DNA of 43,779 nt from an uncultured Prevotella sp. (GCF_937863835.1 NZ_CALMHT010000083.1:1-43779); one strand, 5' to 3'; positions 17,114 through 26,745 are shown, counted from the stretch's first letter. Numbers and translations are program-made. The notes: generated by a model from the letters alone, not told the origin.

Positions 17114-17887
17114 ATGATTGAAACAAAAGTTTCCCAAGGTATTATCAGTACCTATTTTGAAAAGTTAGAGAAAAATTTAGATTTGGATGTCGCTATTGTG
17201 GGTGGCGGTCCATCAGGTATTGTTGCTGCTTACTATTTGGCAAAAGCAGGACTGAAAGTGGCACAGTTTGACCGTAAACTGTCACCTGGTGGTGGTATGT
17301 GGGGTGGTGCCATGATGTTCAACGAGATTGTGATACAGAAAGAAGCTCTTGATATTGTGAACGATTTCGATATCAAATATTCTCATTATACCGATGAACT
17401 GTATGTGATGGATTCTGTAGAGAGTACCTCATCTTTATTATATCATGCTGTGCATGCAGGAGCTACAATCTTTAATTGTTATTCGGTCGAGGATGTCGTA
17501 TTCAAAAACAATGAAGTGAGAGGCGTCGTAGTCAACTGGACACCTGTATTGCGGGAAGGTCTGCATGTTGATCCATTGAATATTATGGCAAAGTTTGTAA
17601 TAGATGGCACCGGACATGATAGTGAGATGTGTAAAACCGTGGCCCGCAAGAACGGTATAGAACTGGCAACGGAGACGGGCAAAGTGATAGGGGAACGTTC
17701 TCTTGACGTTATAGCAGGTGAAGACCAGGTCGTAAAGGGAACCAAAGAAATATTTCCTGGACTTTATGTCTGTGGCATGGCAGCTTCAGCTGTATCCGGA
17801 ACTCCACGTATGGGACCCATCTTTGGTGGTATGCTGATGTCTGGCAAAAAGGTCGCTGACTTGATTATAGCTCGTTTAAAGAAATGA
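17114..17887 (+). CDS. thi4: sulfide-dependent ADP-thiazole synthase Thi4
   Basis: 257 aa. The N-terminal dinucleotide-binding motif VGGGPSGIVAAYYLA (about residues 29-43) and LSPGGGMWGGAMMF identify the Thi4 family, which makes the ADP-thiazole precursor from NAD and glycine. In the yeast suicide enzyme the sulfur donor is a cysteine; here the equivalent segment reads EGLHVDP with His151, as in the archaeal enzymes that use free sulfide and turn over many times. That fits an anaerobic, sulfide-exposed cell. No thiG, thiH, thiS, thiF or thiO is present in the operon. It overlaps the next gene by 4 bp (ATGA). Confidence 0.93.
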   Translation: MIETKVSQGIISTYFEKLEKNLDLDVAIVGGGPSGIVAAYYLAKAGLKVAQFDRKLSPGGGMWGGAMMFNEIVIQKEALDIVNDFDIKYSHYTDELYVMDSVESTSSLLYHAVHAGATIFNCYSVEDVVFKNNEVRGVVVNWTPVLREGLHVDPLNIMAKFVIDGTGHDSEMCKTVARKNGIELATETGKVIGERSLDVIAGEDQVVKGTKEIFPGLYVCGMAASAVSGTPRMGPIFGGMLMSGKKVADLIIARLKK

Positions 17888-18420
17888 AACAAATCATTAT
17901 TACCTCTCCCGAACCGATTCCGGGAGAGGTCGATACAGTCTGCCGTTTGCTTGATGAGGGTATCTTCGCTGTGCATATCCGACGTCCCACTTATGGGATA
18001 GACGAATATCGCCGTTTGCTTGATGCCATACCGAAGTGTTATCATGATAAATTAGTGATACACGATTACTATGAACTGTGTGATGAGTATCAGTTAATGG
18101 GTATTCATCTGAACAGGAGGCATCATTATATACCTGCTGGCTCTTATGGAAGTATCAGTTGCTCATGCCATACTCTGGATGAGGTGATAAAGAAAAAACA
18201 GGAAATGGACTATGTCTTTCTCAGTCCGATATTTGACAGTATTTCAAAAATAGGATATCGTTCTGCCTTTCCGCTCGAAGTGTTACGTCAGGCGGCAATG
18301 GGGCATGTCATAGACGAAAAAGTTTTTGCTTTGGGTGGAATTACAAGAGAACGTATGCCTTTATTGCAGGCGCTGTCTTTTGGAGGCGCTGTACTGATGG
18401 GTGATGTCTGGAATCGTTAG
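17884..18420 (+). CDS. TenI-like / thiamine-phosphate synthase paralogue
   Basis: 178 aa, of the ThiE/TenI fold but degenerate compared with the ThiE at 14870. The QLRxK position reads HIRRP, the IIDD position reads VIHDYYEL (metal-binding Asp pair not kept), the HLGxxD loop reads IHLNRRH, while YVFLSPIFDS and ALGGIT are retained. This pattern resembles TenI, a thiazole tautomerase that lost the synthase activity; a tautomerase or accessory role on the Thi4 product is plausible but inferred. It overlaps thi4 by 4 bp and its stop overlaps that of the convergent EamA gene by 4 bp. Confidence 0.8.
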   Translation: MKQIIITSPEPIPGEVDTVCRLLDEGIFAVHIRRPTYGIDEYRRLLDAIPKCYHDKLVIHDYYELCDEYQLMGIHLNRRHHYIPAGSYGSISCSCHTLDEVIKKKQEMDYVFLSPIFDSISKIGYRSAFPLEVLRQAAMGHVIDEKVFALGGITRERMPLLQALSFGGAVLMGDVWNR

Positions 18421-19352
18421 AGTAAAAAGAACAGTGATACTCCCAATACAGATATCACCGCACCGAAAAGACCTTTAAACGTAATGGTTTGTCCGAATAG
18501 GTAATGAGAAGGAATGATAATCAGTATGGGGGTGATGGCCATCAGTGTACTGGCTATTCCGGCGGCAGTGTATTGTACCGCCATCAACGAGAATCCTACT
18601 CCAAGAAACGGACCGAAAATGACAGCGATAAGCATCATACCAAATCCCTTGCCATCGTGCAGACTTTCCCGAAACCGTCCGAATCCCTGATGTATCCACA
18701 TAATTGCTATGAAGGCCACCAATCCAGTCAGGCAACGAATCATATTGGCGCTGAAAGGTAAATAATGGATGATATGCGGCAATATATCGGAAGGTACGTC
18801 ACGCATGTAATAATCAAGACCGATCTTACTAAGCACAAGTCCTGTACCTTGTCCCAATCCGGCTCCGATACCAAACAGGACACCTCCAAGGGGTAACTTG
18901 AGGGCAATCTTTTTGCCTTCGCCCCTGCCTAGTACGGATATAGCGATGCCAAGCAAAGTGACAGTCATCGCTATGATACTATTGACAGTGAGATGCTGAC
19001 CGAGTGTGAACCATGCCATAAAGGCTGCTGCCATCGGGGCAAGGGTCATAAACAACTGCCCGTAGCGTGAACCTATCGACAGATAACTTCTGAACAGACA
19101 GTAGTCGCCGAAAGCGTAGCCTACCAGTCCTGACATAGCCAGCCATAACCATGCTCTTGCACTTGCGTGAACAGGGAGGAAATCGCCAGTAAGGTACCAC
19201 ATGCCGATACCGGTGAACAGCAATGCAAGTGCCATTCGCCATACGTTGAGGGTAAACACGCCCAACCGTTTGCTCGCCACTTCACTGGCAAGTGCAGTGA
19301 CAGTCCAGGAAGACGCTACACCCAAAGATATTATTTCACCTAAATATTGCAT
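18417..19352 (-). CDS. EamA/DMT family transporter
   Basis: 311 aa from the ATG at 19352, with ten predicted membrane helices arranged as two EamA repeats (first about residues 5-135, second about 150-305). It has the GYAFGDYCLFRSYLSIG and SLMAVQYTAAGIASTLMA segments usual for the family. Substrate unknown; DMT proteins export amino acids, sugars or nucleotide metabolites. A longer frame runs to 19436, but a TACCTTTG box (19362-19369, reverse strand) lies inside it and puts transcription start only about 3 nt before the chosen ATG, so the message may be nearly leaderless. It is convergent with the thiamine operon, which raises but does not prove a link with thiamine. Confidence 0.85.
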   Translation of the reverse strand: MQYLGEIISLGVASSWTVTALASEVASKRLGVFTLNVWRMALALLFTGIGMWYLTGDFLPVHASARAWLWLAMSGLVGYAFGDYCLFRSYLSIGSRYGQLFMTLAPMAAAFMAWFTLGQHLTVNSIIAMTVTLLGIAISVLGRGEGKKIALKLPLGGVLFGIGAGLGQGTGLVLSKIGLDYYMRDVPSDILPHIIHYLPFSANMIRCLTGLVAFIAIMWIHQGFGRFRESLHDGKGFGMMLIAVIFGPFLGVGFSLMAVQYTAAGIASTLMAITPILIIIPSHYLFGQTITFKGLFGAVISVLGVSLFFLL

Positions 19353-19408
19353 ATTCGGGTGCAAAGGTACAGCTTTTTTTGTATTTGCGGCATGAACCCG
19401 CCTTTGTT

Positions 19409-19501
19409 TTATTGTCCTACATGAATATAGAAACAAGCGCCAGGTACAGGGGCATAGTCATTGCTTACGTCGGATGAAACGGTAGCAGGATCACCTGTAA
19501 A
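19409..19501 (-). pseudogene. possible C-terminal coding fragment
   Basis: A reverse-strand frame ends at 19409 and reads FTGDPATVSSDVSNDYAP then GACFYIHVGQ. It looks like the tail of a secreted protein, with no start codon upstream. It may be the remnant of a deleted gene; coincidence cannot be excluded. Confidence 0.25.
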
Positions 19502-19635
19502 TTGCAAATATAATAAAAAATCAAATAGTTTTTACCGTTTTATTATAATCCGGGGACATTTTTTTGTATCTTTGCGACTCTACTAAGAATGAAATAGTAA
19601 TACAAATTAAAAAAATATTTTAGTTTTTTGAATAC

Positions 19636-21099
19636 ATGAAAAAGTATCTTTTGTTTTTATTCCTGTTTAGTATTGTTGTCAATATGTCGGGATGGGATAA
19701 ACCATGGAAAAATGGAAAGTTGGTGGTATCGGAGAATCATCGGTTCCTGATGTTTGAAAACGGAACACCTTTCTTTTGGCAAGGTGAGACGGCCTGGTTG
19801 ATGCCCGAACGTCTGAATAGGGATGAGGCTGCCTACTATTTGCAAACTTGCAGGGACGCCGGATATAATATGGTGCAGGTGCAGGTGATGAATGGTGTGC
19901 CTTCTTTCAATATATATGGTCAGATGTCACTGATCGACGGATTCAATTTTGATGCAATCAATCAAAAAGGTGTATATGGATATTGGGATCATTTGGACTA
20001 TATGATAGATCAGGCGGCAGAGAACGGAATCTATGTCGGGATGGTTTGTATATGGGGTGGACTTGTCAAGTCGGGAAAAATAAACGAGGAACAGGCAAAG
20101 GCTTACGGCCGTTTCCTGGCGGAAAGATATAAGGATAAACCTAACATTATATGGATTATGGGCGGTGATATACAGGGGAATATACACACCGAGGTGTGGG
20201 ATGCTCTTGCCAATACCATTAAAAGTATAGATAAAAATCATCTGATGACTTATCATCCACGTGGCAGATATACGTCTGCTAAATGGTTTAATGACCGCAA
20301 TTGGCTGGATTTTAATATGTTTCAGAGCGGTCACCGCAGATATGGTCAACGCATGGGTAACAAAGATTATTCCATACCCGACAATACGGAGGAAGATAAT
20401 TGGCAGTATGTAGACTCGACATGGAAGTATAAACCTATCAAGCCTGTGCTTGATGATGAACCGATATATGAGGATATCCCACAAGGATTGCATGACGTAA
20501 AAGAACCGCATTGGCAGGCTAAAGATGTACGCCGGTATGCGTATTGGTCGGTTTTTGCCGGTTCGTGCGGACATACGTACGGTCATAATGCAATTATGCA
20601 GTTCTACAGACCTGGATATCTTGCCGCTTACGATAAGGAGGATAATATGAAAACGTGGTTTCAAGCCCTTCAATCCCCGGGCTATAATCAAATGAAATAT
20701 CTCAAGAATTTAATGCTTACGTTCCCTTACTTCGACCGTGTACCGGATCAAAGCATTATATTGGAAAACGGAGTAAAATACGACCGACTGATAGCTACGC
20801 GCGGCAATGATTATATGCTTGTATATAATTATACAGGGCGGACTATGAAACTGGATCTTTGTAAGATTTCAGGAAAGAAAAAGAATGTATGGACCTATAA
20901 CACCAAGAATGGAGACTTCACTTATTTAGGTGAATTTGACAATAAGATACAGACTTTCCATATCAGTTCTCAATATCCTGACGGTTCTGCCGATTTCGTA
21001 CTGATAGCAGTAGATAATACAAAGAATTATATGACAAAGGATCAGAAAGTAATAACAGGACAATTGTCAACTGGTAATGCCTGGGACTTAAACGAATGA
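19636..21099 (+). CDS. secreted GH140-like (apiosidase-type) glycoside hydrolase
   Basis: 487 aa. A signal peptide ends near residue 19. The body is a DUF4038 TIM barrel with a C-terminal beta domain, as in the apiosidases that act on rhamnogalacturonan II side chains. Candidate catalytic acids are the Asp of WIMGGD (about residue 178) and the Glu of LDDEPIYE (about 276). NGTPFFWQGETAW near the N-terminus is the typical opening of the family. A TATCTTTG -7 box is at 19567-19574. The rhamnosidase fusion follows after 8 bp, so the two are an operon aimed at a rhamnose-containing glycan; other family activities are possible. Confidence 0.85.
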   Translation: MKKYLLFLFLFSIVVNMSGWDKPWKNGKLVVSENHRFLMFENGTPFFWQGETAWLMPERLNRDEAAYYLQTCRDAGYNMVQVQVMNGVPSFNIYGQMSLIDGFNFDAINQKGVYGYWDHLDYMIDQAAENGIYVGMVCIWGGLVKSGKINEEQAKAYGRFLAERYKDKPNIIWIMGGDIQGNIHTEVWDALANTIKSIDKNHLMTYHPRGRYTSAKWFNDRNWLDFNMFQSGHRRYGQRMGNKDYSIPDNTEEDNWQYVDSTWKYKPIKPVLDDEPIYEDIPQGLHDVKEPHWQAKDVRRYAYWSVFAGSCGHTYGHNAIMQFYRPGYLAAYDKEDNMKTWFQALQSPGYNQMKYLKNLMLTFPYFDRVPDQSIILENGVKYDRLIATRGNDYMLVYNYTGRTMKLDLCKISGKKKNVWTYNTKNGDFTYLGEFDNKIQTFHISSQYPDGSADFVLIAVDNTKNYMTKDQKVITGQLSTGNAWDLNE

Positions 21100-21107
21100 C
21101 AATATAA

Positions 21108-24100
21108 ATGAACGAACATACTTATATACACAGTCGCACATCATATTGTGCCATTACTCTTTTCCTGTTTTTGTTTGCGGCCCTGTCATTACAGGCAGCC
21201 AACAAGGTCTCTATTACAAATCTGAGGACGGAACAAATGGTGAATCCCATGGGACTGGATACAGAGACCCCCCGGATGAGTTGGTTCATCGAGTCTGACC
21301 AGAATCATGTCATCCAACAAGGTTATCAGATTATTGCAGCAACTTCGCCAACACTACTTACGGAAGAAAAGGCTGACCTGTGGAATACAGGTAAAGTCAT
21401 TTCACGAGAGTCTGTTCGGGTGAAATATGCAGGCAGAAGTTTGTCGAGCAATCTACGTGTATATTGGCGGGTACGTGTCTTTACCAATGTTGGTGAAAGT
21501 GAATGGAGTAAGGTAGCGATGTGCAGTATCGGACTTACTGGTGAAACAAGATGGTCTGGCAGATGGGTAGGTCTGGACAAACTCATGTCAGGTGACAGTG
21601 CCTCTGTATTACATAGCAGATTAAGTGCGAGATACTTACGTAAGGATTTCTCTGTTGAGAAAAAGATAAAACAAGCGACGGCATATATTGCAGGTTTAGG
21701 ACTATATGAATTATACATCAACGGAGAGAAAATAGGAAATCAGGTCTTGGCACCTTCGCCTACTGATTATCGTAAGACCATAATATACAACACCTTTGAT
21801 ATTACTTCCCAGATTCACCAACAAGGTAATGCCGTGGGGGTGATACTTGGTAACGGCAGATTCTTTGCGCCACGACAGAATAAGCCATATAAAAATACGA
21901 CATTCGGTTTCCCTAAGTGCAGAATGAATATCATTATCGATTTCACAGACGGGACCCATCAAGTTATATCCTCGGATGAGTCATGGAAGTTGACTTCAAA
22001 CGGTCCGATACGTTCTAATAATGAATATGATGGTGAAACCTACGATGCGAGGAAAGAAATTCCAGGTTGGTGTAATGTGGGCTATGATGATAGTAAATGG
22101 CTGAACGCAGAACGTGTCAGTGTACCGACAGGAACATTGAAGGGAGCAATGACACCTAATATGCATATTGTTAAGACAGTGAATCCTCAAACCATAACAG
22201 GACAGATCGTGGATTTCGGACAGAATCTATCCGGTTGGGTACGTCTGAGAATACATGGCAATGCCGGTGATACGATTCGTATTAGATTTGCAGAGAAACT
22301 GACGAAGGATGGACATCTATATACGGACAATCTCCGTGATGCACAGTCTACTGACATATATGTATGCAACGGAAAAGAGAATGGACGGCAATGGGCTCCC
22401 CGCTTTGTGTATCATGGATTTAGATATGTTGAGGTAACAGGTATGGGTCATATCCAGTCTGCTGATTTGTCTGCAGAAGTAATAAGCGATGAGATGCAGA
22501 CCATTGGCCATTTCTCATGCAGTGATACGATTCTTAATCAAGTATATAACAATGCCTATTGGGGTATAATGAGTAATTATAAGGGGATGCCCACAGATTG
22601 TCCGCAACGTAATGAGCGCCAACCCTGGTTGGGCGACCGTACCATGGGGTCTTTAGGAGAAAGTTATCTGTTTGACAACGAGACTCTGTATACAAAATGG
22701 ATGCGTGATATATGTGAGGCTCAGAGAGAAGACGGATGTATCCCGGATGTTGCGCCTGCATTTTGGAATTACTATACGGATAATGTAACGTGGCCGGCTG
22801 CCCTTCCTTTTACATGTGATATGTTATATACACAGTTTGGTAACAGTGAAGTGGTCGTGAACAGTTATCCTTATATCAGGAAATGGTTGCTTCATATCAC
22901 AGATGAGTATATGAAAGACGGTATCGTGACAAGGGATAAGTATGGTGACTGGTGCGTGCCGCCCGAAAAGTTAGAACTGATACACAGTAAGGATAGTACC
23001 CGCCAAACAAATGGCTCATTGATATCCACGGCATATACCATTAGAGTGTTACAACTGATGAAGAAGTTCGCTTCAATGCAAGGACTCAATGATGACGCCG
23101 CAAAATGGGATGCGATGAAGACTGATATGACAGATGCTTTCAATCGTAAGTTCTTTACAATCAAGAGACATACATCTCCGGTACCTGGGCATCCATTATA
23201 TCCAGACAGCATATTTTATGGCAATAATACAGTTACTGCCAACCTTCTACCTCTTGCTTTCGGAATCGTACCGGATAGTTGTAAAGCGGATGTCGTTAAG
23301 AATATTGTTGCCAACATCATAACATTGAACAGTGGTCACATCTCTTGTGGCGTTATAGGGGTACAATGGTTATTAAGACAATTGTCTGATCACGGTTTCG
23401 CGGATGTAGCCTATCTTCTGGCAACAAACAAGACTTATCCGTCATGGGGATATATGGCAGAGCAGGGAGCTACAACCATCTGGGAACTATGGAATGGAGA
23501 CAAAGCGAATCCGGAGATGAACAGCGGTAATCATGTGATGCTTCTCGGTGACCTGCTTACATGGTGTTATCAGTATCTGGGTGGTATACGTAATGCGGAT
23601 GGTTGTCACGCGTATGAACATATCATGTTAAAACCGTCATTTGAAATAGAAGATGCAAATGATATAGACGCCAGTTATATTTCACCTTATGGCAGAATTT
23701 CAAGTAAGTGGCATAAGACATTGACACATCTTGACTGGAATATAGAAATACCGGCAAATACGACAGCGGATGTTTACCTTCCTGACGGTAAAGTTGTTAC
23801 AACAGGTTCCGGAAAATACCATTATAGTGTGGATATTCCGACTCGTCATAAAGAGATTGTTGAAGATCAGTTCCTATATGATAAAACAAGTTTTCCGGAA
23901 TGTCATGCCTCTACTATCGCGCAAATGGATAATGGCGACCTTGTATCTTCTTTCTTCGGGGGAACCAAAGAACGTAATCCTGATGTTTGTATATGGGTAT
24001 GCCGTAAACCGAAAGGGTCTACAGAATGGACTAAACCGCAATTGGTAGCGGATGGTGTGTTCCGACTCGGGACGAAGGATGCTGAGCGGGCTGGTATAAC

Positions 24101-25001
24101 AAAAGAGACAACAGATGCCAGTGCCGGTCCGGTCTTAGCTGAATTTCATCATGGAAAAGCATCGAAAACAGTATCCCTGCCTACAGATTCCTGTTCTGAA
24201 TTAAAGAGGAAAGCATGTTGGAATCCCGTTTTATACCTAATGCCTGACGGAAAACTGACGCTTTTTTTCAAGATAGGCAAAGACGTGCCCGATTGGACTG
24301 GTTGGTTCGTGACATCCGATGATGGAGGAAAAACATGGAGCGAACGCCAAGCATTACCAAAAGGTTTCTTGGGACCCATAAAGAATAAACCGGAACTGGT
24401 CGGTGACCGACTGATTTGTCCGTCAAGTACGGAGAAAGATGGATGGAAAATACATTTTGAGATATATAATATTCAAACAAAATTATGGAAATATGTTGGT
24501 CCGATTGATGCCAATGACGAATATCCTACAAGTGAGATGTTGAAGAAAAATGGAAAAAGAAGTCCGATACTTTGTATCCAACCATCAATCATTAAATTGA
24601 AAAATGGTCGTTTGCAGGTGTTGTGTCGTACACGTAATGGCAGGTTGGCCACTTCGTATAGCGATGATCATGGTGATACGTGGAGTAAAGTGGTATTGAC
24701 AGATCTTCCCAATAATAATTCGGGAACTGATGCTGTAACACTCAAGGACGGGAGACACATCTTGGTATATAATGATTTCGCGGCATTACCAGGTACACCG
24801 AAAGGTGTCCGTACACCTGTCAGTCTTGCCATATCATCAGATGGAATACATTGGCAACACCTGATGACGTTGGAAGATAGTCCGATAAGTCAATATTCTT
24901 ATCCGGCTGTCATACAAGGTAAAGATGGTTATCTGCATGTTGTATATACATGGAGAAGACAGAGAATAGCATATAAGAAAATAAAGTTACCTGCCATGTA
25001 A
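21108..25001 (+). CDS. alpha-L-rhamnosidase (GH78) fused to a sialidase-like BNR domain
   Basis: 1297 aa with a signal peptide (to about residue 30). Residues about 32-890 are a complete GH78 enzyme: N-terminal beta domains, the (alpha/alpha)6 barrel with DCPQRNERQPWLGD near residue 495-510 (its Glu is the usual general acid), TTIWELWNG near 788, and the C-terminal beta domain with the SSKWHK segment. After a short linker, residues about 910-1297 form a six-bladed-propeller-like domain with Asp-box motifs (SDDGGKTW, SDDHGDTW, SSDGIHW) and an opening HASTIAQMDNGDL of the bacterial exo-alpha-sialidase (BNR_2) type. Two separate hydrolases are thus joined in one exported chain. No sialic acid catabolism genes are nearby, so the second activity may be on another acidic sugar. 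Confidence 0.9.
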   Translation: MNEHTYIHSRTSYCAITLFLFLFAALSLQAANKVSITNLRTEQMVNPMGLDTETPRMSWFIESDQNHVIQQGYQIIAATSPTLLTEEKADLWNTGKVISRESVRVKYAGRSLSSNLRVYWRVRVFTNVGESEWSKVAMCSIGLTGETRWSGRWVGLDKLMSGDSASVLHSRLSARYLRKDFSVEKKIKQATAYIAGLGLYELYINGEKIGNQVLAPSPTDYRKTIIYNTFDITSQIHQQGNAVGVILGNGRFFAPRQNKPYKNTTFGFPKCRMNIIIDFTDGTHQVISSDESWKLTSNGPIRSNNEYDGETYDARKEIPGWCNVGYDDSKWLNAERVSVPTGTLKGAMTPNMHIVKTVNPQTITGQIVDFGQNLSGWVRLRIHGNAGDTIRIRFAEKLTKDGHLYTDNLRDAQSTDIYVCNGKENGRQWAPRFVYHGFRYVEVTGMGHIQSADLSAEVISDEMQTIGHFSCSDTILNQVYNNAYWGIMSNYKGMPTDCPQRNERQPWLGDRTMGSLGESYLFDNETLYTKWMRDICEAQREDGCIPDVAPAFWNYYTDNVTWPAALPFTCDMLYTQFGNSEVVVNSYPYIRKWLLHITDEYMKDGIVTRDKYGDWCVPPEKLELIHSKDSTRQTNGSLISTAYTIRVLQLMKKFASMQGLNDDAAKWDAMKTDMTDAFNRKFFTIKRHTSPVPGHPLYPDSIFYGNNTVTANLLPLAFGIVPDSCKADVVKNIVANIITLNSGHISCGVIGVQWLLRQLSDHGFADVAYLLATNKTYPSWGYMAEQGATTIWELWNGDKANPEMNSGNHVMLLGDLLTWCYQYLGGIRNADGCHAYEHIMLKPSFEIEDANDIDASYISPYGRISSKWHKTLTHLDWNIEIPANTTADVYLPDGKVVTTGSGKYHYSVDIPTRHKEIVEDQFLYDKTSFPECHASTIAQMDNGDLVSSFFGGTKERNPDVCIWVCRKPKGSTEWTKPQLVADGVFRLGTKDAERAGITKETTDASAGPVLAEFHHGKASKTVSLPTDSCSELKRKACWNPVLYLMPDGKLTLFFKIGKDVPDWTGWFVTSDDGGKTWSERQALPKGFLGPIKNKPELVGDRLICPSSTEKDGWKIHFEIYNIQTKLWKYVGPIDANDEYPTSEMLKKNGKRSPILCIQPSIIKLKNGRLQVLCRTRNGRLATSYSDDHGDTWSKVVLTDLPNNNSGTDAVTLKDGRHILVYNDFAALPGTPKGVRTPVSLAISSDGIHWQHLMTLEDSPISQYSYPAVIQGKDGYLHVVYTWRRQRIAYKKIKLPAM

Positions 25002-25002
25002 C

Positions 25003-25049
25003 AGAAAAGAGCCTCTAGTCAAACATCAATGACTAGAGGCTCTTTCTGT
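25003..25049. terminator. bidirectional intrinsic terminator
   Basis: A 16-bp perfect stem, AAAGAGCCTCTAGTCA (25006-25021) with TGACTAGAGGCTCTTT (25030-25045), and an 8-nt loop. Each strand gives a run of T at its end, so it can serve both the fusion hydrolase and the convergent symporter gene. Confidence 0.9.
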
Positions 25050-25063
25050 TATGTACAATATGA

Positions 25064-26617
25064 TTATTTTGTTTCTTTCTTGTCCATCAAAGATACAACA
25101 ATGATTGCTATAATTGACAGAGGTAAAGCATATAGAATCGGGTCTATCAATTGGAACGGATATTTATCTATCATTGCATCCCGTCCGAATATGGCATTAC
25201 ATATACCGAAAGCCGAACTTTCCTTCTCATGTATGAAGACCAGACAGAAGAGCATAGCCACTGTACCTGTAATCAGACTGGCAATCGCACCGCGACGTGT
25301 AACTCGTTTCCAGTATAGGGCACAGAAATATGTAGGGAGGAATGCAACTGCACATAGACCCATAAACAGACTGGTTCCGCGGGCAATAATATCCTCAGGT
25401 AACATATAGCATATCACATAACTTACGATAATGGAAATAAGTACACCTAAGCGGATGATACGCGAATGCTTGCTGCCGTTCTGGCGATATGCGCCTACGA
25501 TATCTGAGCCAAGGGCGGAACCCATCGTATGAAACTGCGAACTCAGTGTACTCATGCTAGCCGATAAGATGCAAAGCATAAATAACGCAGAGAACCAGGC
25601 AGGCATAGCCTTGTTGATGAACAAAGGTATAATCTTGTCTATGTCCTTAACAACATCAGTCGCTACAGCCCCGTCAGTCTTCATAAAGAATAGATTACTG
25701 AGCGCTCCGGCATGATATACAGAACCTACAGTAATTGCAATAAACAGACATCCGATAAAAACACCACGTTTTAGTTCCTTACTACTCTTGACTGTCATAA
25801 AACGGACCACAAGTTGCGGTTGGGCAAGACAACCTATGCCAACGCCAAGAATAAGAGAGGTGACAAGTGTATACCACTGTGGAGAACCTGCGACAGGCAT
25901 CATCGTCCATCCCTGATGTCCGAGTGCCTTAAATTTCTCCGGAACATGTGAGGCAAGATTCCCCAGTTGTTCATTCGCCTCAGTTACACCCATGTGCAAT
26001 ACGTATGCATATAGATAATAGAGAAGGAAAGCCGTGCATATAAACATGATGCATGCTTGTAATGCATCCGTATACATCACACCTTTGATACCTCCGGCAA
26101 TGACATAAGCGGCAATAACCAGTGTAAAGATAAGCAGTGATATATTATAATCAACATTGAATATCTGTTCAATAAACACAGCACCACCTTTCATGACAAC
26201 TGCTGCATATACAGGCATGGCAATGAAAATCACTGCAGCTGTAAAAACTTGCACACCTCGACTTTTGTAGTATTTACCTAAAAATTGAGGGAAAGTGCTT
26301 ACACCCATCTTTGCACCCATACGACGGGTACGGAGTCCGAAGAAGATAAAAGCAATGATGACACCTACAAGCATGTTGAGCATACATAACCACTGTATAC
26401 CCATACCAAATGCAGCTGCTACACCGCCAAAACCGACAATAGCCGATGCTGAGATAAACGTGGCTCCATAAGAGAGAGCCATCACGATAGGGTTCATCTC
26501 GCCACCACCGATCAGATAATCAGAAGCGGAAGAAGTCTTACGATAACCTAACCATCCGAGATAGGCGAGAGAAAGAAGATAGACTAATACAATAAGTCCG
26601 AGAGTGAAAGTATTCAT
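25064..26617 (-). CDS. sodium:solute symporter (SSS family)
   Basis: 517 aa, about 13 membrane helices, of the PutP/PanF-like sodium:solute symporter family. Typical segments are YLIGGGEMNPIVMALSYGATFISASAIVGF in pieces near residues 36-65, GGIKGVMYTDALQ near 175, and the SASMSTLSSQFHTMGSALGSDI stretch near 360. The substrate cannot be read from sequence; relatives move pantothenate, proline, sugars, acetate or sialic acid. Its ATG overlaps the stop of the small accessory peptide at 26614-26745 by 4 bp, so both are made together. It is convergent with the rhamnosidase fusion. Confidence 0.92.
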   Translation of the reverse strand: MNTFTLGLIVLVYLLSLAYLGWLGYRKTSSASDYLIGGGEMNPIVMALSYGATFISASAIVGFGGVAAAFGMGIQWLCMLNMLVGVIIAFIFFGLRTRRMGAKMGVSTFPQFLGKYYKSRGVQVFTAAVIFIAMPVYAAVVMKGGAVFIEQIFNVDYNISLLIFTLVIAAYVIAGGIKGVMYTDALQACIMFICTAFLLYYLYAYVLHMGVTEANEQLGNLASHVPEKFKALGHQGWTMMPVAGSPQWYTLVTSLILGVGIGCLAQPQLVVRFMTVKSSKELKRGVFIGCLFIAITVGSVYHAGALSNLFFMKTDGAVATDVVKDIDKIIPLFINKAMPAWFSALFMLCILSASMSTLSSQFHTMGSALGSDIVGAYRQNGSKHSRIIRLGVLISIIVSYVICYMLPEDIIARGTSLFMGLCAVAFLPTYFCALYWKRVTRRGAIASLITGTVAMLFCLVFIHEKESSAFGICNAIFGRDAMIDKYPFQLIDPILYALPLSIIAIIVVSLMDKKETK

Positions 26618-26745
26618 GCTTCGCCCTCCCCGTCTTTTTTGTCATCTTTGTTCCAATACTTTAGCCCGTACCAGGCTGAAAAAATAACACAGGCTACAAT
26701 CATGAGATATGGTAGCCAAATCATAGGGTCTTTAATACCAAACAT
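26614..26745 (-). CDS. symporter small accessory membrane protein
   Basis: 43 aa: MFGIKDPMIWLPYLM, one membrane helix (to about residue 29), and a charged tail (KDDKKDGEGEA). ATG at 26745, stop at 26614-26616, overlapping the symporter ATG as ATGA. Small partner peptides of this size precede many SSS symporters; the translational coupling supports that role. It is short enough to be missed by routine gene calling. Confidence 0.8.
   Translation of the reverse strand: MFGIKDPMIWLPYLMIVACVIFSAWYGLKYWNKDDKKDGEGEA

Noticed and set aside
23849..25001. Reading the sialidase-like part as a separate gene
   Set aside because: The frame runs through without a stop from the rhamnosidase, and no promoter or start with a signal peptide is present at the junction.
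21108..25001. A sialic acid utilisation locus
   Set aside because: No nanA, nanE, epimerase, kinase or sialate O-acetylesterase nearby; the context points to rhamnose-containing glycans.
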